Below are positions 1 to 7,085 of a stretch of DNA of 64,000 nt, one piece after another. A program made the translations under genes and the position numbers. This DNA comes from Leifsonia xyli subsp. xyli str. CTCB07 (lineage in GTDB: Bacteria; Actinomycetota; Actinomycetes; Actinomycetales; Microbacteriaceae), in contig NC_006087.1 of assembly GCF_000007665.1 (NCBI RefSeq), forward strand, positions 248,001 through 312,000, written 5' to 3'. The notes under the pieces are model-generated. The model did no database searches, was not told the DNA's origin, and worked only from the letters and a program-made list of their open reading frames with translations. Numbering within the stretch: position 1 is the first letter of the stretch; each line of letters starts with the position of its first letter.

Positions 1-164
1 GTTAGTATAACGATCTGCCCCACGAATGGATAACAAAATCCACTCTGACTTACCTGTGAGGGTGTGCTGAATGGATTGGTGGCAGGCTCGTTCTGGGCTG
101 TGTGTGTAAGCGGTTGGGTTAGTTTGGTTTCGAACTCGACGGGTGTTAAGCTGCTGAGAGTGTC

Positions 165-520
165 TTGAGCTTGTTGGTGGTGGTACTTTCAGACTCGAAT
201 CAACCAGTTCCAGGCCAGGGGCGCACGCCCGGCTACAACCATCGGTATCTCTCAACGATACTGCCCAACTTCAGATGGGAGGACTCGCGGGCACACCGGG
301 CGCTCCAAGCAGTCGACATGCTCACCTACGTCTACCTCCGCAAGAGGTTCGTCCAGAACGCCCATCAGCGACCAACGCGGGAAGTGGCGAAGCTCAGCGA
401 CCTCTATCTCCGAGACCTTGGTGCCACAAAAGCCACCCGCCGCTCACCAGGTGCGCTCGTCTCGGACTTCCTCAGCTTCCATCGATGTGGGACGTGGGAG
501 GCATATGAAAACCTCCACAA
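165..520 (+). pseudogene. DUF3800-type protein, C-terminal fragment
   Basis: The frame read from a TTG at 165 contains a stretch (about 208-420) resembling the C-terminal part of DUF3800 proteins: an aromatic/acidic segment followed by the signature R-A-L-Q-A-V-D-M-L-T-Y-V. No convincing start codon or ribosome binding site is seen, and the N-terminal two thirds of the family (with its DxD-type residues) are absent. After about 510 the coding sense passes to the reading frame of the ImmA-like protein. A second DUF3800-like tail lies at 3303-3478, so these fragments bracket the restriction-modification genes. DUF3800 proteins are of unknown biochemistry and common in mobile and defence islands. 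Family assignment rests on the short Q-A-V-D-M motif and is moderate. Confidence 0.45.
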
Positions 521-724
521 AACCGCGTCAACCTGCGACTATGCGCTGGCGGCATTGAAAGACTCCGGCGCGACGATCGCCACGACTGTGCTGACAACCT
601 GGCTGCGCGCGGCAGAGAGCTCGCCGAACCGTTCGAGCGCGGCCGTAGCTACGACTACGATGCCAACCGTCTGCGTGATGCGATTCCAGGACTACGGTCC
701 CGAGCTGCTTCTCCGGACTCGACG

Positions 725-1201
725 ATGCTCCGAGACATCGCCAACATGCTCGCGGATGTCGGGGTGGTGTTCATGGTCGTAGAGCCACCCAAGCGGTTCC
801 TTCTCCTCGGAATGACTCGCTGGATCGATAAAAGAGTACCGGTCATTCAACAGACAGGGCGTTGGGGTCGCGATGGCTTCGTAATCTGGACGCTCTTCCA
901 CGAACTGGGCCATGTCCTTGGCGATCCACGTGGCGAGATGCATTTGGAGTACAGCACCGAGAAGAAACGTAACAGCGCAGCCGAGCAGAAGGCCAACGCC
1001 TTCGCTATGGAAGTGCTCTTCGGCAAGGACGGACTCGCGCACTTCCGAGGACTCACACGAGACCGCGAGATCGCTTCGACAGCGCGAGACCTCGGGATTG
1101 CTCCTGGTGTCGCGGTTCACCAGATGCACCGCAAACGCATGCTCGAATACAAGTACGGAAACCGACTCTTTGAAGACCTCTCCGGAACATTTACCGGATA
1201 G
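725..1201 (+). CDS. ImmA/IrrE family metallopeptidase, N-terminally shortened
   Basis: The product carries the zinc-metallopeptidase motif HELGH at residues 59-63 with a downstream E-Q-K-A-N-A-F-A helix, the hallmark of ImmA/IrrE peptidases that cleave or control repressors. The ATG at 725 is the first usable start, but homologous-looking sequence (including L-A-E-P-F-E-R-G-R) can be read upstream in the same frame back to a TGA at 506-508, with no ATG, GTG or TTG between. The usual N-terminal helix-turn-helix domain of XRE-ImmA fusions is therefore missing, and the gene is probably a truncated remnant that may still make a catalytic domain. It sits directly upstream of a restriction-modification pair, from which it is separated by a terminator-like hairpin. 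ImmA family: high confidence; functional state uncertain. Confidence 0.7.
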   Translation: MLRDIANMLADVGVVFMVVEPPKRFLLLGMTRWIDKRVPVIQQTGRWGRDGFVIWTLFHELGHVLGDPRGEMHLEYSTEKKRNSAAEQKANAFAMEVLFGKDGLAHFRGLTRDREIASTARDLGIAPGVAVHQMHRKRMLEYKYGNRLFEDLSGTFTG

Positions 1202-1217
1202 CGCTGGATGCCCAACC

Positions 1218-1252
1218 GCCCCGGCCCACCCCTCACACGGGTGGGGCGGGGC
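1218..1252 (+). terminator. Hairpin after the ImmA-like gene
   Basis: CCCACCC at 1225-1231 pairs with GGGTGGG at 1239-1245, extended by GCCCC/GGGGC outside a small internal mismatch, and is followed by TGTTTCGG. It lies 17 bases after the stop codon at 1201 and before the next gene, as expected for a rho-independent terminator. Confidence 0.6.
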
Positions 1253-1297
1253 TGTTTCGGCGTTTCGGCCTGGGCCAGAGCCCCCTAGAGTGGAGGA

Positions 1298-2086
1298 ATG
1301 ACCCAAGCTGAGCGCGACGCGACGTATCGCGAGATCATCCTTGCGTCGCTTCGCACCAGCGCCAGCTACCTCCCCAAGATGGGCGGAGGGGACCCGGTTG
1401 ACCTCGACGGGTTCACCGCGCTCTACGGCGCCGACCCGCTCTATCACTGGCTCGGACTGGATAGCCCACTCATGTTCGCCGCACACAAAGCGGCGGGCGG
1501 CATGACGAGCCTGTACCGCCAGCTCGGCATCGGCTCCGAGCGCCTCGTGCGGGCCGTGCTCAGAGACGAACTCGACCTCACAGACGAGCAGGTCCGCTGG
1601 AGCTACGAGTACCCCTCCGGCGGTCAAGTTCGACTGCTCACGCTCGACGGTCGCGTCGAGCTTGATGTAGTCAAGGACCGCACCCAGCGGGACCGTCTCG
1701 CGGCGTGGATCGAGACCCAGAAGCGCGCGGCGAAGATCAAGGTTCCACTCCGAGGCGTCGTACTCGAAGTGCGGCAGGGCTATAAATCCGCCGACTCGAA
1801 GCGACAGAACGCCGACCTCCTCTCATCGACGCAAGCGATCAGCCACGGATATCTTCCGGTGCTCACGATCATGAGCACACAGATGAACTCGACAGTTCGG
1901 TTGCGCTACACCACCGGGCGATGGGCGGTGTTAACGGGCACGACGATCAACGACCCACTTACATCAACGTTCGCGTTCATGAAGGACACGGTGGGTTACG
2001 ACCTGGCGGGCTTCTTCGAGAGGAACGCCGACGATCTCCGTGCAGGAGTGAACGACATCCTGACCCAACTCCTGGAGCCGAAGTGA
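1298..2086 (+). CDS. Putative type II restriction endonuclease
   Basis: This 262-residue protein is called a restriction endonuclease mainly from context: its stop codon overlaps the GTG start of a site-specific DNA methyltransferase (2083-2086), the classic translational coupling of an R-M pair. The most conserved-looking block is V-V-L-E-V-R-Q-G-Y-K-S followed by A-D-S-K-R-Q-N-A-D (about residues 153-173), an acidic/lysine/glutamine pattern of the kind that forms the active site of PD-(D/E)xK-fold endonucleases. No signal peptide or membrane segment is present. The start ATG follows a GGAGGA ribosome binding site at spacing 2-3. I cannot name the enzyme or its recognition site. The frame is intact. 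An uncharacterised methyltransferase partner is the alternative. Confidence 0.6.
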   Translation: MTQAERDATYREIILASLRTSASYLPKMGGGDPVDLDGFTALYGADPLYHWLGLDSPLMFAAHKAAGGMTSLYRQLGIGSERLVRAVLRDELDLTDEQVRWSYEYPSGGQVRLLTLDGRVELDVVKDRTQRDRLAAWIETQKRAAKIKVPLRGVVLEVRQGYKSADSKRQNADLLSSTQAISHGYLPVLTIMSTQMNSTVRLRYTTGRWAVLTGTTINDPLTSTFAFMKDTVGYDLAGFFERNADDLRAGVNDILTQLLEPK

Positions 2087-3306
2087 CCGACATCCTCGCT
2101 CGCAATGAGCACATGACGTTCAAGGCCAACGCCGGAGTTGGCCGTCATGGGTGGCTCCGACTCACCCCGTCCTATGGCATCCGGCTAGTTCGCGAACGAC
2201 TGGAGGCGCTGGAGCCTGGGTCGGTGGTCACAGACCCGTTCAGTGGCACGGGGACAACGCCGCTCGCAGTGGCGGAACTCGGGCACCTCGGGCAGTCGGT
2301 GGATGTCAATCCGTTCCTCATCTGGCTCGGTGGCGTGAAGATCCGCCACTATGCCGCAGAGACACCGCGTCAGTTCTCCGAGTTGGCGGTGGTCGTGGTG
2401 GAAGCGTCCCGGTCCTACCCGGTGCGCGACCGACTCTGGCAACCGCGCATCTTCAAGATCGAGCGCTGGTGGAGCCGGGGAGCCCTACACGCTCTGCGAA
2501 CCCTACGCGCCAGCATCGATGAGTACGACGGCGAGGTCCGCGATCTGCTCGATATCGCGTTCTGCCGGACCCTGATCGACGTGTCGGGGGCCGCTTTCAA
2601 CCACCAGTCGATGTCATTCAAGGACGCGGCTCCACGTACACGCTTCGACATAGCCGACGCGGAACAGACACGCGAAGTGTTCCTCACAGAGGCACGCTAT
2701 CTCGCGGTGTCAGCGTCCATCGACCTCCCAGGCTCCGCTGTGATCCGCCGCGGTGACTCAAGAACCGGCGTGACCACGCTCGAACCGGCGGACCTCGTGC
2801 TGACCTCGCCACCCTACTGCAACCGCATGTCGTACATCCGGGAGCTCCGCCCCTACATGTACTGGATGCGGTTCCTGGACGAGGCCAGCGACGCAGGGGC
2901 GCTCGACTGGAAGGCCATCGGTGGCACGTGGGGCACGGCAACATCAAAGCTGGCGACCTGGGCGGCGGACTACCCCACGCCGGTCGATGACGAACTGCTA
3001 AAGGTGGCCTCGGCCATCGAACAAGACGGGGGCAAGAGCGGGAGACTGCTCGCCGCCTATGTACACAAGTACCACTACGACATGTGGCTTCACTTCCAAG
3101 CGATCGCTCCGCACGTCAAGAGCGGCGGGTCGGTATCGTACATCGTCGGCAACTCGACGTTCTCGGGACACGAGGTGCCGGTGCAACGCTGGTACGCGGA
3201 GATGCTTCGCGCTCTCGGGTTCACTGACGTGCATGTCGAAACGATCCGCAAGCGCAACTCGAACAAGGCGCTTTTCGAGTACGACGTCACCGCCCGGAAG
3301 CCATGA
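2083..3306 (+). CDS. Site-specific DNA methyltransferase of an R-M system
   Basis: This protein of about 407 residues has the AdoMet-binding motif I D-P-F-S-G-T-G-T-T (residues 51-59) and the catalytic motif IV T-S-P-P-Y (about residue 242), typical of amino-methyltransferases acting on N4-cytosine or N6-adenine. Motif I precedes motif IV, so it is not of the beta-class order. The start is taken as the GTG at 2083, which overlaps the TGA of the preceding endonuclease gene (2084-2086); an in-frame ATG at 2113 is the alternative. The role would be protection of host DNA from the adjacent nuclease. The frame is intact through 3306. Specificity cannot be read from the sequence. GC content of this island is visibly lower than that of the housekeeping genes further right, consistent with acquisition. 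Confidence 0.85.
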   Translation: MTDILARNEHMTFKANAGVGRHGWLRLTPSYGIRLVRERLEALEPGSVVTDPFSGTGTTPLAVAELGHLGQSVDVNPFLIWLGGVKIRHYAAETPRQFSELAVVVVEASRSYPVRDRLWQPRIFKIERWWSRGALHALRTLRASIDEYDGEVRDLLDIAFCRTLIDVSGAAFNHQSMSFKDAAPRTRFDIADAEQTREVFLTEARYLAVSASIDLPGSAVIRRGDSRTGVTTLEPADLVLTSPPYCNRMSYIRELRPYMYWMRFLDEASDAGALDWKAIGGTWGTATSKLATWAADYPTPVDDELLKVASAIEQDGGKSGRLLAAYVHKYHYDMWLHFQAIAPHVKSGGSVSYIVGNSTFSGHEVPVQRWYAEMLRALGFTDVHVETIRKRNSNKALFEYDVTARKP

Positions 3307-3478
3307 CTCTGATCAAGATCAGATCGACCGCAACCTTCAGGCGGTAGACATGGCCACGTTCCTGTTCCGACGCTGGGACTCCCACCACGAGTTGAACACG
3401 TTCCAGCAGGAGTCTACACAGCGCCTATGGAACACAATGCGCCGCAGCACCAAGCACTACCTCACCTGGCGACCCTAG
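3303..3478 (+). pseudogene. DUF3800-type protein, C-terminal tail
   Basis: Directly after the methyltransferase stop, a frame with no start codon reads R-N-L-Q-A-V-D-M-A-T-F-L-F-R-R and ends in H-Y-L-T-W-R-P before a TAG at 3476-3478. The L-Q-A-V-D-M core followed by a C-terminal W-x-P is the end of DUF3800 proteins. It parallels, but is not identical to, the fragment near position 300. The methyltransferase gene runs straight into it, so the R-M pair may have been inserted into or next to a DUF3800 gene. Only about 57 codons remain. Confidence 0.5.
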
Positions 3479-3771
3479 ATAGCACTAGAGCCCCGCGAAG
3501 CGAGGCCCTAGGAAGTACAACGTGACGAACCCCGCCCCGTCATAGAGCAAATATAACAGATACGCTCGGCAAAGACGACACACGGGGATCATCGTGGATC
3601 CACAGCCGGCACCCACCTGTCACAGTCCTCCCACGCAGCCCACACCCCCGCCCACACTCTGCCCACACTCGAAAAAGGCCGCCACCTCGGGGAGAGCTTT
3701 ACTGAGCTATGTGGGTAGTAATGTGGGGACCATACCCATTAATTCCTTGCCAATAAAGGGAACTGAACCGC
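3479..3771. other. Gene-poor junction at the island's right edge
   Basis: No supported gene is seen here. The stretch is unusually AT-rich between about 3535-3575 and 3700-3765, in contrast to the flanking high-GC DNA. No tRNA, clear inverted repeat or duplicated attachment site could be found by eye. It separates the R-M island from a broken SRPBCC gene on the other strand. Confidence 0.4.
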
Positions 3772-4292
3772 TCACCTTCTCTGCTGAGCGGAGAGGCGCT
3801 CGGTCCGGAGGTCGTGGTCGAGTTCGCGGCAGAGCGTCTCGTAGTGCTCAAGCATCGATGGGTAATAGTCGTCCCAGTCCGGTGGCGTCTTGCCATCGTG
3901 TGCGGCGACGAGACGGTCGAGGCGGAAGTCCCGGCCGACGCCCACGTTCGCTTCGTCTCCGGAGAGCGACTGTAGCCGCTGGCCTCGGTGAGGTGTGCGT
4001 ACATCACGAGCGTACTCGGGGACCTGCCGACATCGACATGGAGGCGGTGTGGCGCGTCGCACAGAAGAATGGCGACGTTCTCCCACTCGGCGTCGTCGCC
4101 CTCCTGGTTCATCCGGAACCGGACCGCCCCCGTCGAGGGTGTGCCGGTGTACTCTCCGATCCACTGGGCGAGGCGTGAGGATCGGGAGAAGTAGGACCAG
4201 ACCTCTTCGATCGGGGCTCGGAAGATCCGGTCGAGGACCACATACACTCCGTCGTCCTTGCGGAGGAGCCGTCCTGTCGGCTGCCGCATCAT
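3772..4292 (-). pseudogene. SRPBCC (AHSA1-like) protein, frameshifted
   Basis: The N-terminal half read from ATG 4292 (preceded by GGAGGT) matches SRPBCC/AHSA1 START-like proteins: V-L-D-R-I-F-R-A-P-I-E-E-V-W followed by the usual strand pattern. Near 3920-3970 the sense shifts frame; the expected C-terminal end, with F-R-L-D-R-L-V-A-A-H-D-G and W-D-D-Y-Y-P-S-M, continues in another frame to the TGA at 3772. At least one indel or small deletion is needed, so no full protein is made. These proteins form a hydrophobic ligand cavity, and their bacterial functions are mostly unknown. A second, different SRPBCC remnant lies at 12989-13350. Confidence 0.75.
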
Positions 4293-4390
4293 GGTGACCT
4301 CCCGGGAGTCCGAATTGCTGGTGTTCCCCACCTTAGCCACGTCTTCGCGCAGCGCAGAGGGAGGTTTCTGGGCATCGGGTTCGAGTGCTC

Positions 4391-5980
4391 TCAGCCCTCC
4401 AGCACGGCCATCGCCGCGTTGTGCCCCCCGAGTCCGCTGACCGCGCCCCCACGGCGAGCGCCCGAGCCGCAGAGCAGGATGCGGGGGTGCTCGGTGGCGA
4501 CGCCCCAGCGCTCGGCCGGTGTGTCCAGCGGGTCGCCGTCTTCAGCGAATGGCCAGGTGAGTGGGCCGTGGAAGATGTTGCCGCCGGGCAGGTTGAGGTC
4601 GCGTTCGAGGTCGCGTGTGGTCTTCGTCTCGATGCAGGGATCGCCGTTCGCATCGGTGAGGAGGAGGTCTTCGATCGGCTCGGCGAGGACGGAGTTCAGT
4701 GAGGCGAGCGCGGCAGTCTGGAGGCGTTGCCGGGTCGCTTCGTTGTTCTCGTCGGTGAGCCAGCGGTCAGGGGTGTGCAGGCCGAAGACGGCGATCGTCT
4801 GCGCGCCCGATGCCGCCAGATCCGGGTCTAGGACACTGGGGTCGGTGAGGGTGTGGCAGGAGATCTGGCACGGGAGGAGGTCGGGCATGACGCCGCGGAG
4901 CATCCCGGAGTGGGCCTGTTCCAGCTGCGTGTAGCTCTCGTTGATGTGGATGGTCCCGCCGAAGGCCGCTTTCGGGTCGATCGACTGGTCGCGCAGGTGC
5001 GGGAGGCGTTTGAGGAGGAGGTTGACGGCGACCTGCGCGCCCTCGGCCTGCGGTCGCGGGGTGGTGGGTTCTTCGCCGAGCAGGCGGTCCAGGACAGCGG
5101 GGGCGGCATTGACGAGGATGTGCGTGCCGTCGACGCGGCGTTCGTGGCCGTTGCGGGTGTACCTGACGCTGCCACCGGGAGCGATGCCGGTTACCTCCGC
5201 TCCGGTGACGATGCGCGCGCCGGCTTCGCGGGCGACGCGCAGGAGCTCGTCGGTGACAGCGCCCATGCCGCCGACCGGAACATCCCAGTGGCCGGTCCCC
5301 TGGCCGATGACGTGGTACAGGAAGCAGCGGTTCTGGGCGAGTTCGGGATCGTCGGTGCTCGCGAAGGTGCCGATCAGGCCGGCGGTCGCCACAACGCCGC
5401 GAACGAGGTCGTTGCGCAGGCGGGTCTCGATGAAACCGCCGATCGGGCGCTCGATCAGCGCCTCCCACAGTTCGTCGTCCGCGACGAGGGCCCGGGCTTC
5501 CGACCGGGTGAGGAGAGGTTCGGTGACAGTTGGCCAGAGCGCGCGGGCCGCTTTCCCGGTCGCTGCGGAGAACGCGGTGAGGGCGGCGGCGTCGCCCGCG
5601 GCGCCGATGAGCGAGAAGGAGGACGCCGTCGCCGCATCGTCGTCGCCGTCGATCAGCAGTCCTGCGCTGTCCGGGTCGCCCGGGACGGGAACGTACGAGG
5701 AGTGGCGGCGGCGGGCGAGGCGGATGTCGAGGCCCAGGTCGTCGACGATGCGCTGGGGAAGCAGGCTGACGAGGGAGGAGTACCGGGAGAGGCGCGCCTC
5801 GACACCGGGGAAAGCTTGTGTACTTACGGCAGCGCCGCCCACATCGTCCAGGCGTTCCAGCACGATGACGCTCTTGCCGGCGCTCGCCAGGTAGGCGGCG
5901 GCGGTGAGTCCGTTGTGACCGCCGCCGACGATCACCACATCGTGACTTGCGGTGCCTCGATGGGCTTCGGGGTCGCTCAT
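4391..5980 (-). CDS. FAD-dependent oxidoreductase (phytoene desaturase/PYROXD2-like)
   Basis: The 529-residue protein opens with a Rossmann FAD-binding motif, V-V-I-V-G-G-G-H-N-G (residues 14-23) and an E of the second strand in V-L-E-R, then D-D-V-G-G-A-A-V, as in carotenoid-desaturase-like amine oxidoreductases. Its C-terminal end, L-C-G-S-G-A-R-R-G-G-A-V-S-G-L-G-G-H-N-A-A, is the second FAD contact typical of the NAD(P)/FAD oxidoreductases related to PYROXD2. The substrate is unknown. The frame is complete. It starts 48 bp after the stop of a LysR regulator on the same strand, so the two may be co-transcribed. No carotenoid genes lie nearby, which argues against a true phytoene desaturase. 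Confidence 0.85.
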   Translation of the reverse strand: MSDPEAHRGTASHDVVIVGGGHNGLTAAAYLASAGKSVIVLERLDDVGGAAVSTQAFPGVEARLSRYSSLVSLLPQRIVDDLGLDIRLARRRHSSYVPVPGDPDSAGLLIDGDDDAATASSFSLIGAAGDAAALTAFSAATGKAARALWPTVTEPLLTRSEARALVADDELWEALIERPIGGFIETRLRNDLVRGVVATAGLIGTFASTDDPELAQNRCFLYHVIGQGTGHWDVPVGGMGAVTDELLRVAREAGARIVTGAEVTGIAPGGSVRYTRNGHERRVDGTHILVNAAPAVLDRLLGEEPTTPRPQAEGAQVAVNLLLKRLPHLRDQSIDPKAAFGGTIHINESYTQLEQAHSGMLRGVMPDLLPCQISCHTLTDPSVLDPDLAASGAQTIAVFGLHTPDRWLTDENNEATRQRLQTAALASLNSVLAEPIEDLLLTDANGDPCIETKTTRDLERDLNLPGGNIFHGPLTWPFAEDGDPLDTPAERWGVATEHPRILLCGSGARRGGAVSGLGGHNAAMAVLEG

Positions 5981-6028
5981 GGAGACGAGCCTAGGGGACG
6001 GGACCCGGGCGGCGAGGCCGGCCGGCGG

Positions 6029-6919
6029 TCACGGGATCGCCGCGGCGAGAGCCCGGCGGCACGCCACCACACCCGGGCTGGCGGCGACGGAGCGGCGGGC
6101 GGAGGTGAAGATCGTGCGGCGTGGAGAACCCGGCAGGGGGAGGAGGCAAATGCTCGGCTCGTCGCCGGACCAGACGAGGCCGGGCAGCAGTTCGACCGCG
6201 TTCCCCGAAGCGATGAGCCGGATGTGCGCGACCAGGTCGGCGGTCTCGAACCGGACATCGGGTTCGAAGCCGGCTGTGCGGCAGAGCTGGACGGCCCAGG
6301 TGCGGGCGGCGGTCCCCTCGGGTTCGAGGACCCACGGCAGGCCGGCGGCGGCGGTGAGGGAGGTGGTTCGGATGCGGGCATCCCGTCGTTTGGCGGTGGC
6401 GAGGTGGATGCTGTCGGTCGCGAGCTCGGCGCGGTCCAGGTCGCTGCGCATCCCCCGGGCGCTGCCGGGGTACTGCTCGGCGATGGCGAGGTCGACGTCG
6501 CGCGCGGACACCTCGAACAGCCCCTGGTCCGGTTCGCGCTCGGCGATTTCGACGCGGAGTTCGGGGAAGTCGCGTGCGAGGGAGTCGAGGGCGGTGGGCA
6601 GGATGGCGTGCGCGGCGGACTGGAAGACGGCGATCCGCACGACGCCGCTGACGGTTGTGCCGGAGGTCGCGACCGCCGACTCGGCGGCGTCGAGAGCGTC
6701 CAGAATGCCGGTCGTGCGCTCGGCGAGGAGTTCGCCCTGCGGGGTGAACCGAAGCCGGCGCCCGGATTTGACGAGGAGGACCGTGCCGACCTCCCGTTCC
6801 AGGGCGGCGAGTTGCTGGGAGACGGAGGACGGGCTGTACGACAGGGCTTTGGCCACGCCGGAGACGGTGCCGCGGATTCTCAGCTCGTGGAGGAGGCGGA
6901 GCTTACGAGTGTCGAGCAT
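6029..6919 (-). CDS. LysR family transcriptional regulator
   Basis: This 296-residue protein has an N-terminal winged helix-turn-helix (residues 1-62; V-S-G-V-A-K-A-L-S-Y-S-P-S-S-V-S-Q-Q-L-A-A-L-E) followed by a periplasmic-binding-protein-like effector domain, the standard LysR layout and length. It is transcribed away from the proline catabolic gene putA, with 166 bp between the two starts. This divergent pairing with a palindrome in the gap (6948-6981) suggests that it controls putA, its own gene, or both, perhaps in response to proline or a related compound; the ligand is inference. The FAD oxidoreductase gene follows on the same strand. Confidence 0.88.
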   Translation of the reverse strand: MLDTRKLRLLHELRIRGTVSGVAKALSYSPSSVSQQLAALEREVGTVLLVKSGRRLRFTPQGELLAERTTGILDALDAAESAVATSGTTVSGVVRIAVFQSAAHAILPTALDSLARDFPELRVEIAEREPDQGLFEVSARDVDLAIAEQYPGSARGMRSDLDRAELATDSIHLATAKRRDARIRTTSLTAAAGLPWVLEPEGTAARTWAVQLCRTAGFEPDVRFETADLVAHIRLIASGNAVELLPGLVWSGDEPSICLLPLPGSPRRTIFTSARRSVAASPGVVACRRALAAAIP

Positions 6920-6947
6920 CGCGCATCCATTCGGTTCAGCTTCACAC

Positions 6948-6981
6948 TATGGTTCGGAAACATTCGCTTTTTCCGATCATA
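6948..6981. promoter_or_regulatory. Palindrome in the LysR-putA divergent promoter region
   Basis: CGGAAA (6955-6960) and TTTCCG (6970-6975) form a perfect inverted repeat with a 9-bp spacer, flanked by TATG (6948-6951) and CATA (6978-6981). It lies between the divergent starts at 6919 and 7086. LysR proteins commonly bind dyads in such shared regions, so this is the best candidate operator. Confidence 0.55.
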
Positions 6982-7085
6982 GCCAGACCCGAGAATGTAC
7001 TCCACAGGTTCCGCGCGGCTGCGAATTGTCCACAGATTCGGACGGTCGGCATCCCGCCCAGGCAGTGAGGAATACAGTCGTGGAC

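Noticed and set aside
4292-4340. Similar N-terminal words (N-T-S-N-S-D-S) before the SRPBCC remnant and at the start of the POT transporter
   Set aside because: The DNA is not similar, and in the SRPBCC case the stretch lies upstream of the better ATG with GGAGGT at 4292.
4853-6982. Very long open frame on the plus strand opposite the FAD oxidoreductase and LysR genes
   Set aside because: It is a mirror of high-GC codon usage in the genuine minus-strand genes. It has no recognisable domains, is rich in Gly/Ala/Arg/Asp, and lacks a ribosome binding site.
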